DNA from: Micromonospora parathelypteridis
Lineage (GTDB): Bacteria > Actinomycetota > Actinomycetes > Mycobacteriales > Micromonosporaceae
Reading direction: 5' to 3'
Assembly (NCBI RefSeq): GCF_014201145.1
Contig: NZ_JACHDP010000001.1
Span: forward strand, 5,022,001 to 5,086,000
DNA length: 64,000 nt
Shown: piece by piece, positions 8,199-16,253 of the stretch
Position numbering within the stretch: position 1 is the stretch's first letter
Layout: each line of letters begins with the position of its first letter
Translations under genes and position numbers: made by a program
Notes under the pieces: model-generated
Told to the model about the DNA's origin: nothing
Databases searched by the model: none
Seen by the model: only the letters and a program-made list of their open reading frames with translations

Positions 8199-8258
8199 CT
8201 CAGGACTGTCGACGCCGGCGCCTGCCGGGACGCGCGCGACAGGGTCGGACACGACGAA

Positions 8259-8290
8259 GCGCCGGGCCAACCGCGAGGTCGACCCGGCGC
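8259..8290. terminator. Possible terminator hairpin between convergent genes
   Basis: GCGCCGGG at 8259-8266 pairs with CCCGGCGC at 8283-8290 across a 16-nt loop, between the SGNH stop and the LolA-like stop. The stem is only 8 bp, so this is weaker than the other terminators in the window. Confidence 0.45.
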
Positions 8291-8303
8291 CCACATCGGT
8301 GGA

Positions 8304-9431
8304 TCAGCCGCGAGCGACCTGGTAGAGCCGCTCGGGAGTGACCGCGCCGGCGAGCACCCGGCCGTCGTCGGTGAGCAGCACACTGAACAGCTTGCCGGTG
8401 AGCAGCCGACCGCTACCCCAGTCGCCCTTGACCGCGGCGAGCCCGCCGAGCAGCTTCGACAGGTCAACGTCGGGTGCGGCGCCGGCCGACGGCACGGCCG
8501 GCTTCGCGTCGGCCGGCTTACCGCCGACAGCCCCGTCGAGGCGGGCCACCAGCACGGTTGCCCAGCCGGAGCCCACCGCGCGTACCTGCGGATCACCCGC
8601 CGGCTCGGCGTGGCCGGGCTTGCCCGCGGCCGGCCGCTCGGCCTTCTCCTCGTTGACGGTCACGCCGGGCGGCGGGTTGAAGGTGAACTGGTCGGCGTCG
8701 GGGCGGCGGTAGTCGACCTGGGTGAAGGCCATCTCGAACGCCGGCTGGTCGCTGCCCTTGGCGAGCACCTCGAAGCGCAGCGGCACATGCTGCTTGGCGT
8801 CGATGGCGATCCGCAGTTGGTGCACCAGCGAGTCACGGTCGCGCGGCTGGAGCACCAGCTCGTACGCGTCCTGGCCGGCGACGGTGGCCGAGCGGCCGAC
8901 GCTCACTTCGGTGCTCGGGTCGATCGCGCCCAACGCCAGGTCGGCGGCCTCCTGCGGGGTGGCCGGCAGGCTCGGCGCCGCCTCGGGGGCCGGCTTCGTG
9001 GCGCCGGCGTCACCCAGGGTGCGGTGGGTGGCGGTGTTGGTGCGGCTCTGCCAGGTCCACAGGTCGCGGCCGTTGCGGATCACGTCCTGCTCGCCAAGGG
9101 TGTCCAGCAGCGCGACCCGCTGCCGGTCCGGGCCGGAATACCAGACCCGCAGGGTGTGCGTGCCGGTCAGCACGGTGGTCAGCTCGTTGCCGGGGAGCAA
9201 CCCGACCAGCGGCGGCAGGCCGAGGTCGGCACGCTGCACGACGGTTCCGGACAGCCCTTCCAGCCGGGAGGTCTGCAGATCGACCAGGAGCTGGGCAGCG
9301 GTACGCGGCGGCAGGCTCGGCTCGGCCTCCGCGGCGAACGTGCCGATAGCCGCGCCACCACCGATGACGGCGACGGCGGCGGTGGCCGGGACCAGCCAAC
9401 GAAGGACGGGACGGCTTCTCAGAACGGACAT
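8304..9431 (-). CDS. Secreted LolA/RseB-like lipoprotein-carrier-fold protein
   Basis: The 375-residue protein has an N-terminal signal anchor (RWLVPATAAVAVIGGGAAIG) and a mature region that starts TAAQLLVDLQTSRLEGLSGTVV, resembling the LolA/LolB/RseB fold known from actinobacterial DUF2092-type proteins that hold acyl chains. The central LRVWYSGPDRQRVALLDTLGEQDVIRNG-like segment and LRFEVLAKG strands fit that fold; the C-terminus ends LLTDDGRVLAGAVTPERLYQ. There is no lipobox Cys, so it is secreted or N-anchored. ATG 9431 is preceded by GGAGGTG. The gene is divergent from a response-regulator/kinase pair (gap 95 bp), a common arrangement in which the periplasmic-type protein is sensor partner or target. 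Function beyond the fold is inference. Confidence 0.8.
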   Translation of the reverse strand: MSVLRSRPVLRWLVPATAAVAVIGGGAAIGTFAAEAEPSLPPRTAAQLLVDLQTSRLEGLSGTVVQRADLGLPPLVGLLPGNELTTVLTGTHTLRVWYSGPDRQRVALLDTLGEQDVIRNGRDLWTWQSRTNTATHRTLGDAGATKPAPEAAPSLPATPQEAADLALGAIDPSTEVSVGRSATVAGQDAYELVLQPRDRDSLVHQLRIAIDAKQHVPLRFEVLAKGSDQPAFEMAFTQVDYRRPDADQFTFNPPPGVTVNEEKAERPAAGKPGHAEPAGDPQVRAVGSGWATVLVARLDGAVGGKPADAKPAVPSAGAAPDVDLSKLLGGLAAVKGDWGSGRLLTGKLFSVLLTDDGRVLAGAVTPERLYQVARG

Positions 9432-9526
9432 GGTGACACCTCCAGGGCTCATCCTGCCCTCTTGGTCCTGTGAACGTGCTGAGGAAGCCGAACCGCCCGA
9501 TTGAACGGGGGTGGCACCCTTGAGCG

Positions 9527-10183
9527 GTGCGGTTGCTGGTGGTGGAGGACGAGGCCCGGTTGGCGGCTGCCCTGCAACGTGGCCTGCAGGCCGAGGGGTT
9601 CGCGGTGGATGTGGCGGGGACCGGCCCGGCCGGCCTGGACGCGGCCCGGCACGGCGAGTACGACGCCATGATCCTCGACGTGATGCTGCCCGGCCTGTCC
9701 GGCTATGAGCTGGTCCGGCGGCTTCGAGCGGAGCAGCACTGGTTGCCGGTGTTGATGCTCTCCGCCAAGGACGGCGAGTACGACCAGGCCGACGGCCTCG
9801 ACTGCGGCGCGGACGACTACCTGACCAAGCCCTTCTCGTACGTGGTGCTGCTGGCCCGGCTGCGGGCGCTGCTGCGTCGGGGCGCGCCGGTGCGCCCGGC
9901 GGTGCTGGCAGTCGGTGACCTGCGGCTGGACCCGGCCCTGCGACGCGTGACCCGGGCCGACGCCGAGGTGGCGCTGACCGCGCGGGAGTTCGCGCTGCTC
10001 GACTACCTGATGCGCCGGCCCGGACAGGTGATCTCCAAGACCGAGTTGCTGGACCACGTCTGGGACGCGAGCGTGGAGACCGCGCCGAACGCTGTCGAGG
10101 TGTACGTCGGCTATCTGCGTCGCAAGCTCGGCCGGGACCGGCTCGAGACGGTCCGGGGTGCCGGTTACCGGCTCGCGACGTGA
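9527..10183 (+). CDS. OmpR-family two-component response regulator
   Basis: The 218-residue protein has a receiver domain (1-115) with acidic pocket VVEDE, phospho-acceptor D51 in MILDVMLPG and Lys101 in DYLTKPF, then a winged-helix DNA-binding domain (about 125-218) with LTAREFALLDYLMRRPGQV and the wing YVGYLRRKLGR ending VRGAGYRLAT. It starts at GTG 9527 and overlaps the kinase start by 4 nt (GTGA), so the pair is translationally coupled. By position it probably controls the divergent LolA-like gene. The signal is unknown. Confidence 0.93.
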   Translation: MRLLVVEDEARLAAALQRGLQAEGFAVDVAGTGPAGLDAARHGEYDAMILDVMLPGLSGYELVRRLRAEQHWLPVLMLSAKDGEYDQADGLDCGADDYLTKPFSYVVLLARLRALLRRGAPVRPAVLAVGDLRLDPALRRVTRADAEVALTAREFALLDYLMRRPGQVISKTELLDHVWDASVETAPNAVEVYVGYLRRKLGRDRLETVRGAGYRLAT

Positions 10184-11637
10184 TCGCCGACGACCCGGTG
10201 CCCGCCCGCCCGGCGTGGCAACGCTGGATGCCGGTGCTGGGGCTGCGAGGGCGGCTCATGGCGATCGGGGTCTTCGGCATGGCCGTCGGGCTGGCCCTGG
10301 GTGGGGTGGTGCTGCTCGCCGCGCTCGGCTTCGTGCTCCAGCGGACGGTCGACACCGAGGCGTTCCGGACCGCCGACGCGGTCGCCCTGCTCGCCGCCGA
10401 GGACGCGTTGCCCGACCCGCTGCCGGTGGCCGGCGGGCAGGTCCGCGTCCAGGTCGTCGACGCGCAGGGGCGGATCCGGGCCGCCTCGATCGACGCCGAC
10501 CGGCTGGTGCCGATGGTGCGTCCGGAGCGGCTGGACCGCGACCGTCGGCAGCGGCTGGAGGTGCCGGCGGAGCGGGTCGGGCTCGCCGGCCCGGTCCGGG
10601 TGGTCACCGTGCCCGCCGGCACCGCGGCGGACCCGCTCACCGTGCTGGTCGCCCGGTCGATGGCCGACGTGCGGCACAGCACCCACGTGGTCCGGACCAT
10701 CCTGCTGGTGGCGTTCCCACTGCTGGTGGGCGCGCTGGCCGGGGTGGCGTGGCGGGTGGTGGGCGCGACTCTGCGGCCGGTCGAGGCGTTGCGGCGGGGC
10801 GCCGAGGAGATCACCGGGCGGGCCGGCGCCGGTCGGCTGCCGGTGCCCGCATCGGGCGACGAGATCCACCGGTTGGCGGTCACCCTCAACGGCATGTTGG
10901 ACCGGCTGGAGTCCGGCCGGGTCCGCCAGCGGGCGTTCGTCTCCGACGCCGCACACGAGCTGCGCAGCCCGTTGACCAACATCCGTACCGAGTTGGAGGT
11001 GGCTCAGCGCCTCGCCGACCGGACGGACTGGACCGCGGTGACCGCGAACCTGCTCGCCGACACCCACCGGATGACCCGGTTGGTCGACGATCTCCTGCTG
11101 CTGGCCCGCCTGGACGAGGCTCCACCGGCCCGGGGGACCGGCCCGGTGGAGCTGGGCGCGCTGCTGGCCGAGGTCGCCGCCCGCTACCCCGCCTCGCCGG
11201 TGCGGGTGGCGTTGCCGCCGGGTCCGCTCTGGACGAGCGGCAATGTCGACGAGCTGCGTCGTGTGCTGGCCAACCTGGTCGACAACGCGGTCCGGCACGC
11301 GTACGGCAGCGTCGTGCTCGCCGCCGAGGCGGCGTCGGCGGCGCGGCGGACGGTCGGGCCCGGCGCTGGGTCGTACCACCTGGTGACGGTGACCGACGAC
11401 GGCCCGGGGATCCCGGTGGCGGACCGGGAGCGGGTGTTCGACCGGTTCACCCGGCTGGATGACGGCCGGGCCCGTGACGAGGGCGGCGCCGGCCTGGGGC
11501 TGGCCATCGCCCGGGAACTGGTGCGACGTGCCGGCGGCACCATCACCCTGACCGACGCGCAGGAGCAGCACGGGCTACGGGTGTGCCTGCTGCTGCCGGC
11601 GACTGCCGCCGAGGAGGGGCCACAGACCGCGCCGTGA
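10180..11637 (+). CDS. Membrane sensor histidine kinase (HAMP-HisKA-HATPase)
   Basis: The 485-residue partner of the preceding regulator has two membrane helices (about 28-55 and 172-197) flanking an extracytoplasmic sensor of about 115 residues. A HAMP linker (TLRPVEALRRGAEEITGRAG) follows, then the HisKA H-box with His259 in DAAHELRSPLTN, and a C-terminal ATPase domain with N-box NLVDNAVRHA, G1 VTDDGPGIP, F-box FDRFTR and G2 GGAGLGLAI. Autophosphorylation at His259 and transfer to D51 of the regulator is expected. The sensor region has no recognisable ligand domain. The GTG start at 10180 overlaps the upstream stop. Confidence 0.93.
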   Translation: MIADDPVPARPAWQRWMPVLGLRGRLMAIGVFGMAVGLALGGVVLLAALGFVLQRTVDTEAFRTADAVALLAAEDALPDPLPVAGGQVRVQVVDAQGRIRAASIDADRLVPMVRPERLDRDRRQRLEVPAERVGLAGPVRVVTVPAGTAADPLTVLVARSMADVRHSTHVVRTILLVAFPLLVGALAGVAWRVVGATLRPVEALRRGAEEITGRAGAGRLPVPASGDEIHRLAVTLNGMLDRLESGRVRQRAFVSDAAHELRSPLTNIRTELEVAQRLADRTDWTAVTANLLADTHRMTRLVDDLLLLARLDEAPPARGTGPVELGALLAEVAARYPASPVRVALPPGPLWTSGNVDELRRVLANLVDNAVRHAYGSVVLAAEAASAARRTVGPGAGSYHLVTVTDDGPGIPVADRERVFDRFTRLDDGRARDEGGAGLGLAIARELVRRAGGTITLTDAQEQHGLRVCLLLPATAAEEGPQTAP

Positions 11638-11666
11638 CGGCGGGTGGTCCACCGCCCCGCCTCTGG

Positions 11667-13397
11667 TCAGCGGCGGCGGGTGCAGACCTGCTCCGAGCTG
11701 GCCACGGTGTCGGTGGACCAGACGACGGCGACGGTGAAGCAGTAGTCGTTGGTGCGGTTGAGCGCGTAGATGATGTAGTTGCTGGTGCCGGCGGGCAGGG
11801 TCGCGAAGACGTTGCGCTCCTGGCCGGTGCGGCCACCCGCGATGACCACCGGGCCCTCGCTGCCGGCGGGGTAGGTCCAGTTCAGCGTGATGCTGTCCCG
11901 GTTGTCGCGCAGGGTTACCGCGCTGGGCGGACTGCCGGGCGGCGCCGCGGCGGCAGCCGACGTGGGTGCGGCTCCGCCCGGGGCGGGCGCCGTGGTGGCC
12001 GGCGGACCGGCGGTGGGGGAGGCGCTCGTTGGCGGCGGGGTCGGCTCGTCGTCGCCGTCGACCCGGGCCACCCCGGCGATCACCGCGGCCGCGCCGAGCA
12101 GCACCACGACCACACCGGCCACCACCACCGGCACCAGTCGGTTGCGCTGCGTCGGCGGCGCCCGGTGCACGGGCACCGGCAGCAGCCGGGACGGCGTGTA
12201 CGGCTCCAGCGGCGCGTACGGGTCGGGCGGCGTGTAGGGATCGGACGTCGCGTACGGGTCCGGCGGCGTGTAGGGAACAGACGTCGCGTGTGCGTCCGGC
12301 GTCGGGTACGGGTCGGGCGTCGCGTACGGGTCGGGCGTCGGGTACGGGTCGGGCGTCGCGTACGGGTCCGGCGGCGCGGTGGGTCGGTGGAGCCGGTACA
12401 CCCCGGGCTGCTCCTCGGTGCCGCCGGCCAGCCCGATCACGGACGGGGGCACCGGGGTGTCGCTGGTGTGGGGCGCGTGCTCCTCGGCCGGCTCGGATGG
12501 CCATCTGGTGCCCGTCGACCCGACCGGTTCGTCGGCTGGCGTTCGGGGATTCGGAACCGCCCCGCCGGCCGCTGCCGGTCCGGCCTGTGGTGGCGGAGGC
12601 GCCGGCGGGTGGTAGCCGCCGGACTCGCTCGGGCCGTCGCTGCGCGGAGGGATGCGGGCGGCTGGCACCACCGGCGTGTCTTGGGCCGTGGGCGGGTTGT
12701 CGGCGCAGACGTGGTCGGGATTGGCGGCCGCGCGGGCCAGGGCCGCGACCTGCGCGGCCAGCGGATCGTCGGCGGGCAGGTGCTGCCGACACAGCTCGCG
12801 GGCCAGCGCCAGGTTGTCGTGTGCCTCGGTGAACTGCCCGCAGTCACGCTGCATCGCCCCGAGCCGCGCCAGCATCTTGATGCCGCTGGGGTGCCCGTCG
12901 CCATACACCTCGCGGTGCAGCTCCCAGGCATCCTGGAGCCGATCACGGGCCACCGTGCACTGGCCGCGGGCGTACTCGACGGTGGCCAGGTCGGCATGCG
13001 CGGCGAGCACCCGCAGCGACTCCGGGCCGTCCTGTGCGGTCAGCTCGATGATGACTTCCTGGTAGAGCCGGGCCGCCCGGGAGTGGCTACCGACCCGGTG
13101 CAGCACCGCGGCCAGGGTCGCCGCGGCGGCCACCGTGCGCGGGTCGGAGCGGCCGTGCAGTCGGGTGCTGGCCGCGTACGCGAAGGCGGCCCATCCTCGG
13201 GCCGAGTGCGGCTCACCGAGGGCGACCAGCACCCGCGCCTGGAGGCTGGCCGCCTCGGCCAGCTCGGGGGTGGCGTTGGCCGGGCGGGGGTCGGCGTCGG
13301 TGAGCGCGTCGGAGAGCAACTGCTGCGCGCCAGCAAGATCGCCGGCTGACACGAGGTGGTGCGCCTGATCAGTCAGTTCACCGAAGCCGGAAGACAC
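11667..13397 (-). CDS. TPR - proline-rich - transmembrane - fibronectin-III-like protein
   Basis: The 576-residue protein has an unusual order. Residues 1-225 are helical TPR-like repeats (AASLQARVLVALGEPHSARG, LAAVLHRVGSHSRAARLYQ, LARLGAMQRDCGQFTEAHDN). A long disordered Pro-rich linker follows (225-410) with hexapeptide-type DPYATP/DPYPTP/DPYTPP repeats. Then comes one membrane helix (RLVPVVVAGVVVVLLGAAAVIAGVA), a Thr/Pro-rich spacer and a final beta domain SITLNWTYPAG...YCFTVAVVW that resembles a fibronectin type III module. TPRs would be cytoplasmic and FN3 outside. Start GTG 13397 has only a weak GGGGC ahead. No enzymatic motif. It converges with the kinase gene (30-bp gap) and could be a scaffold; role unknown. 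Confidence 0.75.
   Translation of the reverse strand: MSSGFGELTDQAHHLVSAGDLAGAQQLLSDALTDADPRPANATPELAEAASLQARVLVALGEPHSARGWAAFAYAASTRLHGRSDPRTVAAAATLAAVLHRVGSHSRAARLYQEVIIELTAQDGPESLRVLAAHADLATVEYARGQCTVARDRLQDAWELHREVYGDGHPSGIKMLARLGAMQRDCGQFTEAHDNLALARELCRQHLPADDPLAAQVAALARAAANPDHVCADNPPTAQDTPVVPAARIPPRSDGPSESGGYHPPAPPPPQAGPAAAGGAVPNPRTPADEPVGSTGTRWPSEPAEEHAPHTSDTPVPPSVIGLAGGTEEQPGVYRLHRPTAPPDPYATPDPYPTPDPYATPDPYPTPDAHATSVPYTPPDPYATSDPYTPPDPYAPLEPYTPSRLLPVPVHRAPPTQRNRLVPVVVAGVVVVLLGAAAVIAGVARVDGDDEPTPPPTSASPTAGPPATTAPAPGGAAPTSAAAAAPPGSPPSAVTLRDNRDSITLNWTYPAGSEGPVVIAGGRTGQERNVFATLPAGTSNYIIYALNRTNDYCFTVAVVWSTDTVASSEQVCTRRR
12195..12372. repeat. Intragenic hexapeptide-coding repeats (DPY-x-TP)
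   Basis: About nine imperfect 18-bp units encode DPYATP, DPYPTP, DPYTPP and variants in the linker of the TPR/FN3 gene. The clearest run is 12300-12372. Such units can change copy number by slippage; here they lengthen a flexible spacer before the membrane helix. Confidence 0.75.
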
Positions 13398-13454
13398 GCC
13401 CCATCGTGCTCATCCGACGACGGTAAGTACAAGACCCGCGCCGGTGACGATTGG

Positions 13455-13919
13455 TCAGTATCCGGTCAGGTGCTCGGCCAACGTCTCGCTGATTCGGCGC
13501 AGCTGGTCGACCTGGGCCGGGCTCAACGCGTCGAACAGGTGTCGGCGTACCCCCTCGACGTGGCCGGGTGCGGCGGCCGCGAGGGTGGCGAATCCCTCGT
13601 CGGTGAGCAGCGCGACCTGCCCGCGCCGGTCGGTCGGGCACTCCTCGCGACGCACCCAGCCGGCCGCTTCGAGCCGGGCCACCGCGTGTGAGAGTCGGCT
13701 TCGGGACGACCCGGCGGCCTCGGCGAGGTCGCTCATCCGCAGGCGGCGGCCGGGGGATTCGGAGAGCACGACCAGGAGCTCGTAGTACGCGTGCGGCATG
13801 CCCGCGTCGCGTTGCAGCTCGCGGTCGAGCGTGTCCATCAGCGCCCGGGAGGCGGCGAGGTACGCGCGCCAGGTGCGCTGCTCGTCGGGGTCGAGCCAGC
13901 GGGTCATGACCGCCATCAT
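13455..13919 (-). CDS. MarR-family transcriptional regulator
   Basis: The roughly 150-residue protein has the MarR winged-helix arrangement: dimerisation helices (RTWRAYLAASRALMDTLDRE), recognition HTH in MSDLAEAAGSSRSRLSHAVARLEAAG with wing Arg/Asp in RREECPTDRRGQVALLT, and a C-terminal helix. MarR repressors leave DNA when a phenolic or oxidant ligand binds. The start could be Met 13919, 13916 or 13907, all close to the operator; none has a strong SD. The gene is divergent from a VOC dioxygenase-like gene with a perfect palindrome between them, so it most likely represses both. Confidence 0.88.
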   Translation of the reverse strand: MMAVMTRWLDPDEQRTWRAYLAASRALMDTLDRELQRDAGMPHAYYELLVVLSESPGRRLRMSDLAEAAGSSRSRLSHAVARLEAAGWVRREECPTDRRGQVALLTDEGFATLAAAAPGHVEGVRRHLFDALSPAQVDQLRRISETLAEHLTGY

Positions 13920-13927
13920 ACCCGCAA

Positions 13928-13945
13928 TAGTTGAACGCTCAACTA
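13928..13945. promoter_or_regulatory. Perfect MarR-type operator palindrome
   Basis: TAGTTGA-ACGC-TCAACTA: 7-bp arms with a 4-bp spacer, 8 bp from the MarR start and 20 bp from the VOC start. The AT-rich TTGA/TCAA half-sites are typical of MarR operators. Occupancy would block both divergent promoters. Confidence 0.8.
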
Positions 13946-13965
13946 AAGCGCGCTAGCCTCGGGTC

Positions 13966-14487
13966 ATGGGTATCCACCGGCTCAACCACGCGGTCCTCTA
14001 CGTCAGTGACCTCGCCCGCAGTGTCGCCTTCTACCGTGACGTGCTGGGCTTCCGCCCGGTGGCGATGACCCCGGACGGCTTCCGGGGCGCCACCTTCCTC
14101 CAGGCCCCCGACTCCACCAACGACCACGACCTCGGCCTGTTCGAGATCGGCGCCGGCGCCGGGCGGTCGACCGCCGGTCGGGCCACCGTCGGCCTGTACC
14201 ACCTCGCCTGGGAGGTCGACACCCTCGACGAGTTGGCTGCCACCGCCGAGCGGCTCACCGCCGCCGGAGCGCTTGTCGGCACCTCCGACCACGGCACCAC
14301 GAAGAGCCTCTACGGGCAGGACCCGGACGGTCTGGAGTTCGAGGTGGTCTGGCTGATCCCAGCCGACCTGCTCGACGACGCCGCGCTCGCCGCCCGCAAG
14401 CAGATCGGTCGGCTCGACCTGGACGCCGAGCGGCGGCGCTACGGCGGGCAGACCCGGGGCGGGGTGGGGATCTCCGTCCCGGCCTGA
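13966..14487 (+). CDS. VOC-superfamily (glyoxalase/extradiol dioxygenase-like) metalloenzyme
   Basis: The 173-residue protein shows two beta-alpha-beta-beta-beta modules. Module 1 begins IHRLNHAVLYVSDLARSVAFYRDVLGF with metal ligand His8; module 2 contains LYHLAWEV with His79 and ends DGLEFEVVWL with a candidate Glu ligand near 126. This pattern matches catechol-2,3-dioxygenase-like VOC proteins. It is separated from the MarR gene by one palindrome, suggesting substrate-induced expression for handling an aromatic or electrophile (inference). The next gene starts 24 bp downstream on the same strand and may be cotranscribed. Confidence 0.88.
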   Translation: MGIHRLNHAVLYVSDLARSVAFYRDVLGFRPVAMTPDGFRGATFLQAPDSTNDHDLGLFEIGAGAGRSTAGRATVGLYHLAWEVDTLDELAATAERLTAAGALVGTSDHGTTKSLYGQDPDGLEFEVVWLIPADLLDDAALAARKQIGRLDLDAERRRYGGQTRGGVGISVPA

Positions 14488-14511
14488 GCGGTCGTACGGT
14501 AGAACGGACCG

Positions 14512-15396
14512 ATGCCGACCCACCGGACCACCGATTTCCTCCGTGAGCTGCTGGTCCGCCAGTTGACGACCTGGCTGCCCACGGCCCTGCACCGCTCCCG
14601 GCGGGCCACCGTCGCCCTGGCCGGTGCCGACGCGGACGCCGCGGTGGCCGCGCTACGGGTGGTCGCCGCGCACGCCGACCAGTTGCGTGGCCGGCAGGTG
14701 ACGGTGCTGGTGCTTGCCGACAGCGCCGCCGACCTGCCGGCCCGACTCGGCCCGATCGAGGCGGAGCTGCCCGCCGAGGTCACCGTGCATCTGCTGCCCG
14801 GTGACCCCTACCGGCTTCCGGTCGCGGTGAAGGCCGCCGGGGCGGCCGGCGCCCCGCTGTTCTCCTTCGTGGACCTGCCGGGCGCGGTCACGCCGAAGCT
14901 GCTCACCGCCGCGACCAACGGCCGCACCGGAGAGCTGTTGCTGCACACCGGCGACAGCGCCCGCGCCGCGCTCGCCTCCGCCGGCTTCCCCCTGGTCGCC
15001 GAGGTGGCGCCGGTGCTGCCGGGCGGCGAGGCCGCCGGTGTGATCGCGTTCGGCAGCCGCTCCGACCGGAGTCTGGAGGCGGTCCGCGACGCGCTCTGGG
15101 CGGTCGGCGCGGACCTCGGCGTGCACTACCGCGACCCGGCCGACCCGATGGGCGCGACGGTCGACGTGGCCGGCGATCCCGACCTCGAACCCCTGGGCCG
15201 CGAGTTGCTGGCCGAGCTGCGAGAGGGCGGGCCACGGCCGGTCACCGAGCTGCGTCGGCACACTCTCACCGCGACCGTCTATCGTGCCGCCGACGCCAAC
15301 CGGGCGCTCGCCGACCTGCTCGAAGCGGGTGACGTGCGGCGCGACCGCGAGGCCGGCAGGCTGGCCGGCGACGAGATCATCACGCTGGCCCGCTGA
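14512..15396 (+). CDS. Conserved-looking protein of unknown function with C-terminal winged-helix-like end
   Basis: The 294-residue product alternates alpha/beta segments: RATVALAGADADAAVAALRVV, VTVLVLADSAADLPARLG, then PLFSFVDLPGAVTPKLLTAATNGRTGELLL, with a C-terminal helical part ending ADANRALADLLEAGDVRRD. The middle recalls a degenerate Rossmann or methyltransferase-like core, and the final 60 residues look like a small winged helix, but I cannot name a family. ATG 14512 is 24 bp after the VOC stop, so cotranscription is likely. A strong hairpin ends the unit. Confidence 0.75.
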   Translation: MPTHRTTDFLRELLVRQLTTWLPTALHRSRRATVALAGADADAAVAALRVVAAHADQLRGRQVTVLVLADSAADLPARLGPIEAELPAEVTVHLLPGDPYRLPVAVKAAGAAGAPLFSFVDLPGAVTPKLLTAATNGRTGELLLHTGDSARAALASAGFPLVAEVAPVLPGGEAAGVIAFGSRSDRSLEAVRDALWAVGADLGVHYRDPADPMGATVDVAGDPDLEPLGRELLAELREGGPRPVTELRRHTLTATVYRAADANRALADLLEAGDVRRDREAGRLAGDEIITLAR

Positions 15397-15418
15397 GAGC
15401 CGAACCCCCACGAACGCC

Positions 15419-15453
15419 GAGCGGGGTGCCGGTGAATCACCGGCACCCCGCTC
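15419..15453. terminator. Perfect 16-bp terminator hairpin
   Basis: GAGCGGGGTGCCGGTG (15419-15434) pairs exactly with 15438-15453 across an AAT loop. It sits between convergent stops at 15396 and 15467 and can serve both. Confidence 0.85.
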
Positions 15454-15466
15454 GACTCCCGGGATG

Positions 15467-15646
15467 TTACGACCGGGACTTGTCCTGCTTCCAGGACAGC
15501 GGACCCGGCAGATCGACCCGGTGCGCCCGCGCCTTGGAGTTCCAGGACCAACGCCCGATCTTGATGCTCCACGAGGAGAAGCCGTTCTCCGTGAAGTTCA
15601 GGATGATCGGACCGTACTTCTTGCGCTTACGAAACATGAGGCCCAT
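15467..15646 (-). CDS. DUF4236 small basic protein
   Basis: The 59-residue protein MGLMFRKRKKYGPIILNFTE, followed by NGFSSWSIKIGRWSWNS and RVDLPGPLSW, matches the short beta-hairpin DUF4236 motif, in which a basic start is followed by a G-x-S-x-S-x-x-IG pattern. These proteins are widespread and uncharacterised. The start at 15646 has GGGAGTCC ahead; Met 15637 is an alternative. Monocistronic. Confidence 0.85.
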   Translation of the reverse strand: MGLMFRKRKKYGPIILNFTENGFSSWSIKIGRWSWNSKARAHRVDLPGPLSWKQDKSRS

Positions 15647-15790
15647 CGGAGGACTCCCCTCGTCACCAGTTCCCTGCAGTGTCGAGATCGAACATGCCCG
15701 CACCGACGAATTCTGAAACCCCCTCACCGTCCCGCGTGGACGGTGGTCGGGCAGGCCCCACTCAACGGAGGGTCGGGACGGCTCCCACGG

Positions 15791-16246
15791 TCAGCGCGGC
15801 TCCCACGCGTCGGGCAGCGCGGTGAGCTTGCGGACGTGGGCGGGCAGTCGACCGCTGACGATCTCGGCGAGGCTCACCTCGTCGACGACGCGCCGCACTG
15901 CCGCGCGCACCGCCACCCAGAGGTCGGGCAGGTTCGCCGCCGCACCCTCGTAGCGGGTCTCCTCGGGGCGCAGCCCGCGTACCCCGGCCAGCGGGCCCTC
16001 GACGGCGCGCAGCACCGCGCCGACGGTCACCTCGCGCGGCGGGCGTGCCAGCGTGTATCCACCCTCGGCGCCGCGCTGGGCGCGCACCACGCCGGCCCGG
16101 CGCAGGTCCGCCAGGACCGCCTCCAGGAACTTGCGGGGCATGTCCTGCTCCGCGGCGATGGCCTGGGTGGACAACAGTGAGGGGTACGCGGTGGCGAGGC
16201 TCAGCGCTGCCCGTACCGCGTAGTCGCCGCGCGCGGAGATCTGCAC
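15791..16246 (-). CDS. Rrf2-family transcriptional regulator, cysteine-free
   Basis: The 151-residue protein starts VQISARGDYAVRAALSLATA and has the Rrf2 HTH with AIAAEQDMPRKFLEAVLADLRRAG and wing GAEGGYTLARPP. IscR/NsrR-type members coordinate an Fe-S cluster with three Cys in the second half; none is present here, so it must sense something else or act without a cluster. GTG 16246 lies 7 nt after the upstream AraC stop, which suggests cotranscription with it. Target unknown. Confidence 0.88.
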   Translation of the reverse strand: MQISARGDYAVRAALSLATAYPSLLSTQAIAAEQDMPRKFLEAVLADLRRAGVVRAQRGAEGGYTLARPPREVTVGAVLRAVEGPLAGVRGLRPEETRYEGAAANLPDLWVAVRAAVRRVVDEVSLAEIVSGRLPAHVRKLTALPDAWEPR

Positions 16247-16253
16247 CCCGTCA

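Noticed and set aside
9432..10982. Upstream extension of the LolA-like frame
   Set aside because: It runs through the divergent response regulator and kinase and is Ser/Arg/Pro-rich. The signal peptide and SD fix the start at 9431.
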